A stretch of 64,000 bases of DNA from JBPOHE01 sp052035915. Its GTDB lineage: Bacteria; Pseudomonadota; Gammaproteobacteria; Chromatiales; Chromatiaceae. Shown here piece after piece: positions 34,421 through 42,722 of the stretch. Position numbers and translations under genes: made by a program. Every line of letters begins with the position of its first letter. Within the stretch, counting starts at the first letter, position 1. The DNA is taken from positions 1-64,000 of the forward strand of contig JBPOHE010000084.1 in the NCBI GenBank assembly GCA_052035915.1, given 5' to 3'. A model generated the notes under the pieces. That model was not told the origin of the DNA, ran no database searches, and saw only the letters and a program-made list of their open reading frames with translations.

Positions 34421-34731
34421 AACAGGACCTGGAACCCATCGTCGTCCACATCCTGGCGAAAGAATACCGCATTGCCTGTGCCGAAAACGAAAAAGAGGCC
34501 CTGATCGCCTCGGCCCGCCTGGTCGACAACAAGATGCGGGAGATCCGCGACAGCGGCAAAGTGATCGGCACCGATCGCATCGCCGTCATGGCCGCCCTCA
34601 ATATCGCCCATGAATTGCTCAAGCAGGAACAGATTCTGGATCTGAGTTCCCGGGACTTCAGCCGCCGTGTCCGCCAATTGCAAGAACGGCTGGATGTAGC
34701 CATGTCAAGCGGAAACCCGGTGGAACTCTGA
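34417..34731 (+). CDS. zapA: Cell division protein ZapA
   Basis: 104 residues. The N-terminal ZapA domain has VVHILAKEYRIACAENEKEALIASARLVDNKMREIRDSGKVIGTDRIAVMAALNIAHELL, and a C-terminal coiled coil follows. ZapA bundles FtsZ filaments at midcell. It starts with GTG inside the stop of the coiled-coil gene and is followed 26 bp later by 6S RNA and then fau, the conserved gammaproteobacterial arrangement. Confidence 0.93.
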   Translation: MKQDLEPIVVHILAKEYRIACAENEKEALIASARLVDNKMREIRDSGKVIGTDRIAVMAALNIAHELLKQEQILDLSSRDFSRRVRQLQERLDVAMSSGNPVEL

Positions 34732-34756
34732 GCCGTTTCGCGGTAGCCTAATCCTT

Positions 34757-34954
34757 GAGACACCCCCTGCGGTGTTCGTTAGCTGTTCGGGTATTTTCTT
34801 GAGCCTATTGAATACCCGGGGGGCATTTTTGAGGGGCTTGTGTGCATGTCCGCCATTCCCATGAGCGGGAAGCCTGTCGCCTCTCTGTTGTCCCCACTTG
34901 AACCTGAAGGTTCAAGAACGATGAGCATCGACGGCACAGGCGGGGGGTGTCTCC
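34757..34954 (+). ncRNA. ssrS: 6S RNA
   Basis: It lies between zapA and fau, the standard locus of ssrS. The ends pair in a long closing stem: GAGACACCCCCTGC (34757-34770) with CGGGGGGTGTCTC (34941-34953). After the 5' strand comes GGTGTTCG, and before the 3' strand is the conserved CTTGAACCTGAAGGTTCAAG hairpin, as in E. coli 6S RNA. The middle is a purine-rich open region mimicking an open promoter. It binds sigma-70 RNA polymerase in stationary phase. The exact ends are not determined. Confidence 0.88.
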
Positions 34955-35648
34955 CTTTCCTCATCAGGCCTTGATCCCCGACCTTTCCGCGTTGCGGCGC
35001 CGCGTTCGGGCCCTTCGTCGCCGCCTTTCACCCCAACAGCAACGCGATCACAGCCTCCGCGTGGCGCGACGGCTCCGTACCTTACCGGCCTTTCGACGCG
35101 CCGAGCGGGTGGCCTTGTATCTCAGCATGGACGGCGAGGTCGATCTCGCTCCCCTGATCCGCGACCTCTGGGACCGCGGGCGCCGCTGTTACCTTCCCGT
35201 GCTGCGCCGGACGCGCCCCGGTCGGCTGTGGTTCGTGGAATATCGTCCCGGCCAGTCACTGGTAGCCAACAAATACCGCATCCCGGAACCGGCGTTGACA
35301 TCGGCTCCCCGAGTGCCACCCTGGGGATTGGATCTCATCTTGCTTCCCCTGGTCGCCTTCGATCACCAGTGCCGGCGTCTGGGCATGGGAGGCGGTTATT
35401 ACGACCGCAGTCTGGCGTATCTGCGGCAAAGGACCTCCTGGCGATCGCCCCGGCTGCTCGGTATCGCCCATGAATGTCAAAGGGTCGATCAACTGATCCC
35501 TCGCCCCTGGGATATTCGGCTCCAGGCGGTGGTGACCGAACAGGGCTGCTATGACTGCGGCTTTCTCAACCGGTCCTCATCCGGTCGAAGCTTGCAAGGG
35601 CTTCGGGGGCAGGCCCCGGACCAGATGGGGGTGGACGACAAGGGGTAG
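34947..35648 (+). CDS. fau: 5-formyltetrahydrofolate cyclo-ligase
   Basis: About 225-233 residues. Family motifs: ALRRRLSPQQQRDHS near the N-terminus, YLPVLRR, LPLVAFDHQCRRLGMGGGYYDRSLAYL (the phosphate/ATP-binding GMGGGYYDR) and GIAHECQRV. It converts 5-formyl-THF to 5,10-methenyl-THF using ATP. The first start is GTG 34947, inside the 3' strand of the 6S RNA closing stem; TTG 34971 is an alternative. The tail after about residue 205 is longer than in most family members. Confidence 0.88.
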   Translation: MSPFPHQALIPDLSALRRRVRALRRRLSPQQQRDHSLRVARRLRTLPAFRRAERVALYLSMDGEVDLAPLIRDLWDRGRRCYLPVLRRTRPGRLWFVEYRPGQSLVANKYRIPEPALTSAPRVPPWGLDLILLPLVAFDHQCRRLGMGGGYYDRSLAYLRQRTSWRSPRLLGIAHECQRVDQLIPRPWDIRLQAVVTEQGCYDCGFLNRSSSGRSLQGLRGQAPDQMGVDDKG

Positions 35649-35788
35649 GCGATTGATTGGCAAGCCTTACCCATACCCCCAGGCGCTTGATGGAGAAATG
35701 TGGTCCAGCTCCAGCTTGGGAGCCCGGTGCGGTTTGATTCCAAGAGCTGGGAAGCCATCACGACTGGGGTCTCTTTCTGTCAGCGCCT

Positions 35789-35908
35789 CCGGGCACGAGC
35801 GTTTTGGTCCGGTTTCGCGTTCTCTTTTAGAGAACAATTGTTTTCTATGGTGATGTATTGTTCTCTGAATAAGAACAAAAAAGCCATTCTCGACCCCGGC
35901 CCGGAACC
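35789..35908 (+). repeat. Palindromic intergenic element, copy 4 of 6
   Basis: The most diverged copy: it starts CCGGGCACGAGCGTTTTGG and ends CCGGCCCGGAACC. Hairpins GTTCTCTTTTAGAGAAC and GTTCTCTGAATAAGAAC are separated by a 24-nt AAT...ATT spacer. Located 140 bp after the fau stop, same orientation. The rest of the 35649-36144 gap has no gene; a TATACT just before the Hsp20-like gene (near 36099) may be its -10. Confidence 0.85.
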
Positions 35909-36144
35909 CCTTCGTCGGGCTCAATGGCCTTATTCTGGAGCGCCAACATTAACAGCGGCCACGATTTGAGGCGATGGCGCTGAGGTCGACTTCATACATC
36001 TATTCGCAATAATCAAAAGGATGGGATGCTGAATCGGTTGGCTGGTTCCGTTGCTGGGTACGATACCAGTTGTACGGGGTGGGTGGCGGGACCCTTTATA
36101 CTCTTAGGTATCAGACAATCCCTTGAGGCCTAGAGGAAGCCGCC

Positions 36145-36630
36145 ATGAAACCCATGACTCTCTTGTTGACCCTGTCCCTCGCTCTCAACGCTGGGAGCCT
36201 GTGCGCTCAGGCCTACCCGCCCTATGGCTATGCACCGAATTATGGGCCTGGGTATGGCTCGGGGCAGGATTTTGCCCCCCGCTACGCCCCAAGCCGCGAA
36301 CCCGATTGGAATCTCCAGGGCGGTTTCCGCGCTACCAGGCGCATGGATGTGGAGAATTACTACATCGATGTCCGCACCTATGGGGGTCTGAAGCCGTCCG
36401 CCATCAAGTTCTGGAGCGAAGGCAACTGGCTCGTCCTCAGCAGCGATCGCTCCGAGCAGCAGAAGGCGGATCAATCCCTGGCCCAGGGGCGGGGTTTTCA
36501 ACGCCAGTACACATACTCCTCCAGCGTGGCCACCCAGCGCTTTCTGCTGCCCATGGATGCCGACCTGAGGGGGGTGAAGAAGGAGGTCAAGGAGGAAGAG
36601 ATGCTGATCAGCATCCCGCGCCGACGCTGA
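36145..36630 (+). CDS. Exported Hsp20 / alpha-crystallin-like protein
   Basis: 161 residues. A signal peptide (about 1-22, ending LCAQA) is followed by a Tyr/Pro/Gly-rich linker (YPPYGYAPNYGPGYG) and then an alpha-crystallin-like beta-sandwich at about 58-155. The C-terminal pattern DLRGVKKEVKEEEMLISIPRR matches the last strands and I-x-I tail of Hsp20 proteins. Ordinary Hsp20 chaperones are cytosolic, so an exported version points to a periplasmic holdase or a structural protein. Monocistronic. Confidence 0.75.
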   Translation: MKPMTLLLTLSLALNAGSLCAQAYPPYGYAPNYGPGYGSGQDFAPRYAPSREPDWNLQGGFRATRRMDVENYYIDVRTYGGLKPSAIKFWSEGNWLVLSSDRSEQQKADQSLAQGRGFQRQYTYSSSVATQRFLLPMDADLRGVKKEVKEEEMLISIPRRR

Positions 36631-36748
36631 TCGAGATAGAGATCTTTCTGATCTGAAGCGAAAGTCGCGGGGACGGAAGAGGGGGAGCGACGGCCTGTGT
36701 CTGTGATTGGAGTCCTCACCGATTCGCTCCGGTCTCGAGGCCGGCTAC

Positions 36749-37492
36749 GTGGATACGGCTGAACTCCTGGCCAGCGGGGCGGTTCTGTTGGCGGCCTATG
36801 TGCTGCGCGCCGTCACCGGCTTCGGTTCCGCCCTGGTGGCGGTGCCCCTGTTGGCCTTCTGGCTTCCCCTCACCCTGGTAGTGCCCTGGATCGTCGCCTT
36901 CGATGTCCTGGCGGCCTTGATCCTGACCACCACCAGCCTGATGCGGGCCAAGGATCGGGTCCTCTGGTGGGAAATCCTGAGACTGCTGCTCCCGGCCTCG
37001 CTGGGTAGCTTCCTGGGGATCAAATTGCTGCTCCAGGTACCCCAGGAGGCCGCCCTGTGCGGACTCGGCCTCTTGGTGATCCTCTTTGGCGGGCGGATCC
37101 TGTTGAATCTACACGCCCAGCGTCGGATCTCCGCCTGGTGGGCATTCCCCGCCGGCGGGCTGGGAGGCGCCATCGGGGCCCTGTTCGCCATCGGCGGGCC
37201 ACCCTTTGTGATCTATCTCTCCCATCGCACCCAGGATAAGGGGGCGCTCCGCGCGACTCTCTCGGTCCTGTTTTTACTGGAAGGGGCAGCGCGGATGATC
37301 TTCTTCGCCGCGTCCGGGTTGCTGTTCCAAGCGGATCTGCCCCAGGCCATGCTCCTGGGCCTGCCGGTGATGCTGTGCGGCCTCTATGCCGGCAACCAGA
37401 TCCATCTGCGCCTGAGCCCGACCCAGGTGATCCGTCTCATGGGTCTGCTGCTGATCCTGGTCGGCGCGACATTGGTGTGGCGGTCCTGTTGA
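36749..37492 (+). CDS. TauE/SafE-family membrane transporter
   Basis: 247 residues, about 8 membrane helices. The family pattern ALVAVPLLAFWLPLTLVVPWIVAFDVLAAL and the second-half repeat AIGALFAIGGPPFVIYLSHR (GGPP motif) are clear. Members export sulfite, sulfoacetate or other organosulfonates. GTG 36749 is preferred because GAGG lies 8 nt upstream; TTG 36707 would add 14 polar residues. A sulfite exporter would suit a sulfur-metabolising host (inference). Confidence 0.85.
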   Translation: MDTAELLASGAVLLAAYVLRAVTGFGSALVAVPLLAFWLPLTLVVPWIVAFDVLAALILTTTSLMRAKDRVLWWEILRLLLPASLGSFLGIKLLLQVPQEAALCGLGLLVILFGGRILLNLHAQRRISAWWAFPAGGLGGAIGALFAIGGPPFVIYLSHRTQDKGALRATLSVLFLLEGAARMIFFAASGLLFQADLPQAMLLGLPVMLCGLYAGNQIHLRLSPTQVIRLMGLLLILVGATLVWRSC

Positions 37493-37498
37493 GAGGTC

Positions 37499-38524
37499 TC
37501 AGGTCAAGGCCAGTCCGACTCCCAGAAGCACCGGGGTAACAAGGGAGATGGCGACATTCAGACCCATGGCGGGGCGCAACTGCTCAGGATCCTCCTGATT
37601 CTGCCAGAGGCGACTCAGGGTGGGGATGGTCAACACCAGGCTGGCGCCGGCCATGAGGGTGGTCAGGGGAAAGAGTCCGCTGAGGACGCCAATGAGAATC
37701 ACGCCATAAGCGGCCGCATAGAAACTCAGCAGCAACCAGCGACCCACCGTCTTGCCCCAGTGGATGAGGACATGGTCGCGACCGACCGAGCGATCCGCCT
37801 CCACATCCGGGAACTGGTTCAGCAGCAACAGGTTGTTGACCAGGAAAAAGGGCACCAGCGAGGCCGCCAGTCCCTGGAGGCTAAAAGCACCGGCCAGGGC
37901 ATACTGGGTCCCGAGCACCATCAAGGCACCGAAACCCAGCCCGGGGGCAATCAGACAGAGCAGCGGATGACGGGTGACCCAGGGGGTATAAACGAGCACC
38001 AGGATCACCCCGATGAGTCCGATGGGGATGAGGCCGGGGCCGGAGAGAGCCAAGAGGACGAGGCCGATGACGAGGGTGAGCAATACCGCCCCATAGCCCA
38101 CCATCCTAGCCAGGGAAGCGGCCTGGGGGCAGGCGGGCAGACTCCCGCTTCCGCCGCTGAAAGGGGTACGGATGGTGCGATGATCCAGCCCGGAGCGGAA
38201 GTCAGAGTATTCATTCAATACATTGACGCCGATGTGGGCACTCAGGGCGCCGAGGATCACCAGCCCCAGGATGGCCAGGGAAAAAGGGGAGCCTTGTCCT
38301 ATCACGAGACCGAGGCCAACCGAAACACAGGCCGGTGTCAGCAGCAGGAAGGGGCCGCGAAAGGTGCCAATGACGGCGCCGAGACGACAGCTAGGCTTGG
38401 TACCCGCCCGGCTTTTCGCCAGGGTGTCGAGCTGGCCGGGGTAAGCCTCGATGCTGGTGTCGATGTCCATGGGAAGGTTGGCTACCTCCTGGGTGAGAAA
38501 CGCGGGCTGGGAATTATGCTCCAT
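37499..38524 (-). CDS. UbiA-family prenyltransferase (MenA-like)
   Basis: About 341 residues from ATG 38524, preceded by GGGG; a TTG at 38554 is possible. Eight or nine membrane helices carry the two Asp-rich motifs of UbiA prenyltransferases: NVLNEYSDFRSGLD and DVEADRSVGRD. The first resembles MenA (NxxxDxxxG/D), which prenylates 1,4-dihydroxy-2-naphthoate in menaquinone synthesis. No other men genes are nearby, so the aromatic acceptor is not proven. Convergent with the TauE gene, 6 bp between stops. Confidence 0.8.
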   Translation of the reverse strand: MEHNSQPAFLTQEVANLPMDIDTSIEAYPGQLDTLAKSRAGTKPSCRLGAVIGTFRGPFLLLTPACVSVGLGLVIGQGSPFSLAILGLVILGALSAHIGVNVLNEYSDFRSGLDHRTIRTPFSGGSGSLPACPQAASLARMVGYGAVLLTLVIGLVLLALSGPGLIPIGLIGVILVLVYTPWVTRHPLLCLIAPGLGFGALMVLGTQYALAGAFSLQGLAASLVPFFLVNNLLLLNQFPDVEADRSVGRDHVLIHWGKTVGRWLLLSFYAAAYGVILIGVLSGLFPLTTLMAGASLVLTIPTLSRLWQNQEDPEQLRPAMGLNVAISLVTPVLLGVGLALT

Positions 38525-38572
38525 AACCCCATTGTCCGGCTTATCTTTGATCAAGCCAGGGGCGTTCCAATC

Positions 38573-39451
38573 TCAGACCGGGGGACAGACGCCTCGCAGC
38601 AAGGCCAGCGGGCCTTCCCGCCGCAGCCGTGCCAGTTGTTCTCGATTTTTGACGAACAGGGAACCGGCGAAGCCGAGGGCGTTGACCGATATCCCCATGG
38701 CGGCTTCCCGGGCGCGGGGAACCAGCAGCATCCAGGCTCTGGTCAGCAGGAGATTGTAGGGGGCGGACTGGAAGACCCGTCTGTCTTTTTGCGTCGGCGG
38801 CAGGCCGAGTTGCCGCAACAACTTGAGATAGAGATCCCGCGACTCCTCGGCGGCCGCCTCGGGTTCCCGCCAGACACCCGGGCTGAGGCCGACCGCCAGA
38901 TGCGGGAAGGGCAGGGCGGCGATCCTTCCAGGCTCATGCACCCTGACAACGCCTTCTAATACAGGCGAGATCGGCAGCGACAGGGCCGCGCCCGCTTCCA
39001 GGGGCAGCGGCACCCATTGCAGATGCTTGTGTCCCTGACTGGCACCGGCCGCCGCGCCCCCGTTGTAGAAACCCAGCGACTCGCACTCCGCCATACAACG
39101 CCACCAGGCCAGCCAGTCTCCTAAACCGAGCAGCCGTTCCTGCTCCTCGAATTCCCGGGTGACGATGAGGAGGTGATGCTTGATGACATTGAACTTGTTC
39201 AGCACGGCCAGATGATCTGGGCCGATCCCCCCCAGGGTGAGAATTGGTTCGGGGGGCAGGAAGGGATTGTAGCCCGTTACGGCACCTGAGGCCGGTGGAG
39301 GCGAGTGGCGGAGTTTGTCTTCGCTCTTGCGCTGCAGATTGCCCGCCACGCGGACGAGAAAGTGGATGCCGCTCTCCTGGAGGTATTCGAATTCGGTCTC
39401 GATGGGAACCAGGGCGCCGACCGCCAGGGCCTGCCGTTCCGCGACCAGCAA
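38573..39451 (-). CDS. Ap4A phosphorylase / ATP adenylyltransferase
   Basis: 292 residues from TTG 39451. The HIT-like catalytic segment GASQGHKHLQWVPL (His-x-His) and the N-terminal PIETEFEYL, KFNVIKHHLLIVTREFE are typical of Apa1/2-type enzymes that split Ap4A to ADP and ATP. The open frame continues upstream through GSLWERLL, which looks like family sequence, but contains no ATG or GTG before a TGA. The start is therefore either TTG 39451 (GGGAG 3 nt upstream) or a rare codon further up. Co-directional with the prenyltransferase gene. Confidence 0.82.
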   Translation of the reverse strand: MLVAERQALAVGALVPIETEFEYLQESGIHFLVRVAGNLQRKSEDKLRHSPPPASGAVTGYNPFLPPEPILTLGGIGPDHLAVLNKFNVIKHHLLIVTREFEEQERLLGLGDWLAWWRCMAECESLGFYNGGAAAGASQGHKHLQWVPLPLEAGAALSLPISPVLEGVVRVHEPGRIAALPFPHLAVGLSPGVWREPEAAAEESRDLYLKLLRQLGLPPTQKDRRVFQSAPYNLLLTRAWMLLVPRAREAAMGISVNALGFAGSLFVKNREQLARLRREGPLALLRGVCPPV

Positions 39452-39570
39452 TCGCTCCCATAACGAGCCTGGAGGCCATCCTTGGTCTTGGTAAAGGTAT
39501 GAAGTGGTGATATCGGTGCTCGGTCAGAATTTCACAGTAGTCCACTCGGTCCGGCTCTTTCCTCCGGCCC

Positions 39571-42123
39571 CTAACCCCGGCGCATGAACCTGGACACCAA
39601 TCCCCCAACCAGCAATCCCAGGGCCAGTAGCCCCAGGGGAGAGAGGCCGGGCACGGCGGCGGGTACGGCGGTAAAGGGGGGCGTCCCGGGGCGGAGGTCG
39701 TCGTTGATAATGGTGCCGAGGCCAATGCCATCGGCGATGGCGACATCGTTGGAACTCAGGCTGAGGCGAAACTGCTCGTCTCCCTCCGGGATGGTATCGC
39801 CGGATACGGGGACGGTCACATTCTGGGCGAGCGGTCCCTGGGGGGTGAAGCTGAGGAGGTTGGGGCTGGGTGGGCCATAGTCCTGACCGGCCTGGGCGCT
39901 GATGTTGGCGCTGGTGATCGAGACCTGGACCTGGGCCGCCGGGGGCGAGTTCAAGGTCACGGTAAAGACGAAGGGGGTGGTGCCTGAGTTACCTTCCTTC
40001 AGGCTGACGTCGTTGATGGAGGCGGAGAGGGCCTGGGCGAGATCCGAGCTGAGGGCGGCGATGAAGCCATCGTCGACTTCGTTGCCGCCGTAGTTTTCCT
40101 GGGCGCCACCGCTACCCGGACCCGTGCCGGGGAAGCCAGTGGAATCCTCGCGTCCGGCGACATAGAGGGTGGAACCGATCAGGCCGAGGGCGAGACCCTC
40201 CTCGTTGATGATGCCGCCGAGGTAGCTGGACTGTTGCAGGTTGGTGAGACCGAGGTCGAAGCGGGCCAGCAGGACATCCGCAGGGCCGGTCTTGGTCGGT
40301 TGAATCCCTCCGGTGGTGCCGGGTAGATCGCTGGAGGAGGTGGTGCCGGTGATGATGATTCCGCTGCCGTCGACCAGCAGGTCGCCAGCCGTCTCGTCAT
40401 CCGAGCCACCGAAGTAGGTGGCGTTCACCACGCTGCCGAGGCTGGACGAAAGACGGGCGAGGAAGAGATCGACTAGGTTGTTGTGGGGTAGGGCGCCGCC
40501 GGAGGTGCCGGGCAGATCGGCGCCGGCGCTCTCGCCGAGCAGGAAGATGTCGCCCCCGGCCGTGGCTAGGGAAAGTCCGCGGTCGTGGGAGAAGGTGGTG
40601 GCGTAGTAGGTCGATTGCTGGATGCTGGAGAGGTCGAGCGCCAGGCGGCTGACGAAGGCGGCGTCGCTGGCGTCGCTGTTGTCGAGGCTGGACTGGAGGC
40701 CGCCGCTGGTCTGGGGGAAGTCGTGGGAGTTGGTGGTGCCCGGGACATAGAGGGCGCTGTTGAGCACCAGGGGGCGACCGCGGCTGGTCTCGTCCAGGCT
40801 GCCGCCGAGATAGGTGGCCCGGAGCAAGGTGGTCAGATCCAGGGAGAAGCGGGCGGCGATGGCGTCGCTGCTGCCGGAGCGGCTGGTTTGAGCCGCCCCC
40901 GAGGTTCCCGGCAGGCTGGGCGATTGGCTGAAGCCGGTGGCGTAGACATCGCTCGCGGTCACCGCCAGGCCGAAAAAGGCGTCGAGGCCGCTGCCGCCGA
41001 AATAGCTGGCGCGCACCAGGGTGCCGAGATCGGCCGAGAGGCGGGCGACGAAGCCGTCGAAATCGCCGCCGTTGGTGGTTTGGGCGCCGCTGCCGGTGCC
41101 CGGGAAATTGGTGCTTCCGGTGCGACCGGCGACAAAAACATTACCGCTGGCGAGGCTGATCGCCTGGGCCTCGTCGTAACCACTGCCACCCAAGTAGGTG
41201 GCGGCGAGAAGCTGGCTGAGGTCGGCGTTGTAGCGGGCGACGAAGGCGTCGGTGAAGCTGTCGAAGGACCCCTGGGCGGCCCCGCCCGTCACCGGGAAGT
41301 CACCGGAAAAGGTGATGCCAGCGACATAGACGCTGCTGGCGTCGGTGGCCAGGGCGCGGATCTGGTCGCCGCCGGTGCCGCCGGAATAGGTCGAACGGAT
41401 CAGGGGGTCGATCACCACCGGAAGTCCTGGATCATGGAGTCCGAGGTTGAAGCCGTAGCTGTCGCCCTCGACGCGATAGGCAACCTCGATCCGTCGCTCC
41501 AATTCGCCGTCCGGCTGCCAGGCCAGGGGCGGCGAGAGTTGGAGTTGTTGATACTGGGTCTGGATGATCAGTCCACCATCAGCGGCGGTTTGCAAGGATT
41601 CGGCGCCCTGGATCTGCACCCGGATGACCCCGGCATCGACCCCGGGAGCGAGCCGGAACAGGCGTTCGACGGCGTCGTCGCGCTGCCGCAACCGGGTCTC
41701 GATCCCGGGCCAGGCGCTGGCACGTAGGCTGGTGTAGGCGGTGATGGGTTGGCCCGGCCCCGGGGTGGGATCGCGAAACCGGGTGATCTTGGCGCTGGCC
41801 GGATCTTCCCCCTGGTAGCGGCCAGCGCCCCCAATCAGGCGTTCGACCAGGGTGGTGCGGCCGTCGGCGAACCGATGCCGGGTGTCGCCCTTGGTGGTGA
41901 TCAGGGTGAGGCCGTTCGAGGTGCGGGTGACGAAGGCCACTTCTTCCGGGTAACGTCCGCCGTTTTCCTCGAAGGGCCAGTGTGGGAACGGCATTCGCTC
42001 CGGCCCCGTCGCCAAGGCGATACTGGTCATGAACAACAGCGGCAGGGCCAGGAGCAGGCGGATCCTGGAGGATGCCGGGGGATGAATCCATGTTGTCGTT
42101 TTCAATTCACGCTTCCTCTTCAT
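39571..42123 (-). CDS. Exported SBBP beta-propeller protein with Calx-beta domain and IPTL-CTERM-like anchor
   Basis: 850 residues. A signal peptide (about 1-37, ending SIALA) precedes a region of about 200 residues rich in beta strands (RHRFADGRTTLVERLIGG...). Seven tandem units of about 65-70 residues follow, each opening with a TY(L/F)GG-type motif and containing VYVAGxTxSxxFPGT: an SBBP propeller with probably seven blades. A Calx-beta domain (SLKEGNSGTTPFVFTVTL...) comes next. The C-terminus VPGLSPLGLLALGLLVGGLVSRFMRRG is a PxxS-hydrophobic-Arg tail of the IPTL-CTERM class, cut and sorted at the envelope. ATG 42123 gives a good signal peptide. Ligand unknown. Confidence 0.85.
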   Translation of the reverse strand: MKRKRELKTTTWIHPPASSRIRLLLALPLLFMTSIALATGPERMPFPHWPFEENGGRYPEEVAFVTRTSNGLTLITTKGDTRHRFADGRTTLVERLIGGAGRYQGEDPASAKITRFRDPTPGPGQPITAYTSLRASAWPGIETRLRQRDDAVERLFRLAPGVDAGVIRVQIQGAESLQTAADGGLIIQTQYQQLQLSPPLAWQPDGELERRIEVAYRVEGDSYGFNLGLHDPGLPVVIDPLIRSTYSGGTGGDQIRALATDASSVYVAGITFSGDFPVTGGAAQGSFDSFTDAFVARYNADLSQLLAATYLGGSGYDEAQAISLASGNVFVAGRTGSTNFPGTGSGAQTTNGGDFDGFVARLSADLGTLVRASYFGGSGLDAFFGLAVTASDVYATGFSQSPSLPGTSGAAQTSRSGSSDAIAARFSLDLTTLLRATYLGGSLDETSRGRPLVLNSALYVPGTTNSHDFPQTSGGLQSSLDNSDASDAAFVSRLALDLSSIQQSTYYATTFSHDRGLSLATAGGDIFLLGESAGADLPGTSGGALPHNNLVDLFLARLSSSLGSVVNATYFGGSDDETAGDLLVDGSGIIITGTTSSSDLPGTTGGIQPTKTGPADVLLARFDLGLTNLQQSSYLGGIINEEGLALGLIGSTLYVAGREDSTGFPGTGPGSGGAQENYGGNEVDDGFIAALSSDLAQALSASINDVSLKEGNSGTTPFVFTVTLNSPPAAQVQVSITSANISAQAGQDYGPPSPNLLSFTPQGPLAQNVTVPVSGDTIPEGDEQFRLSLSSNDVAIADGIGLGTIINDDLRPGTPPFTAVPAAVPGLSPLGLLALGLLVGGLVSRFMRRG

Positions 42124-42245
42124 AAAACCAGTGTGGTTGATGTCGAGAGGTTGGTAACCACTGGTCACGGCTTGCACACTGAATATCTTGTTTTGCCTGG
42201 TTATTCAATAGCCGAGCGGGGCGAGGCTCGTCGGAGGGCATGAGG

Positions 42246-42265
42246 GCGAACTATCGAGAGTTCGC
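42246..42265. repeat. Perfect hairpin GCGAACT-ATCGAG-AGTTCGC upstream of the SBBP gene
   Basis: A 7-bp perfect stem with a 6-base loop lies about 125 bp upstream of the SBBP ATG. It could be an operator or leader hairpin. The rest of the 42124-42722 gap contains the palindromic element copy 5 and no gene that I can support. Confidence 0.4.
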
Positions 42266-42418
42266 TAGCCCGCATTTCTCACCGGGCGCCATGGCGAGGG
42301 CACCGAGAGGCCGCTGTGACGGGGCGCATGGAGAAATTGGCGGCGAAGGCGTAGCTGATACCATTTCCGAGTAGATTCTTTATTGAGGCGTTAAGAGAAA
42401 ACTCTCCGCAGTCAGTCT

Positions 42419-42536
42419 GCCGGGCATCGACGGAAAACCGCTATTTCTCGTTCTTTTTTCGAGAACAATCTCCATTTAATAGCGGTATTGTTCTTGAATG
42501 GAGAACGATAAATCGGCTACACACGCCCAGGCCCGG
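42419..42536 (-). repeat. Palindromic intergenic element, copy 5 of 6
   Basis: On the minus strand it begins CCGGGCCTGGGCG and ends CCGTCGATGCCCGGC. Hairpins GTTCTCCATTCAAGAAC and GTTCTCGAAAAAAGAAC are separated by a 23-nt AAT...ATT spacer. It lies 186 bp beyond the stop of the minus-strand DHOD-like gene, in that gene's orientation, and about 300 bp upstream of the SBBP gene. Confidence 0.9.
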
Positions 42537-42722
42537 AAGACATGCGGGGTGTAGACGCCTCCTCGGACTTGACCGGCACAGCGAGCCAAGCGGCGTCCGC
42601 GGTAGACGACTGGTGAAAAATGCGGCCTAGTCGACGAATGAAGGCCGGAGATGGGCTTGGCTGGGATCGCGTTGGAAGGGGCCTGATCGGCCTCATCCCA
42701 AGAGCCTTCAGGAGGCGGACAT

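Noticed and set aside
40585..41727. Plus-strand open frame of 380 codons inside the SBBP gene
   Set aside because: Antisense shadow of the tandem repeats: low-complexity Ala/Gly/Val-rich sequence, no ribosome site or known domain.
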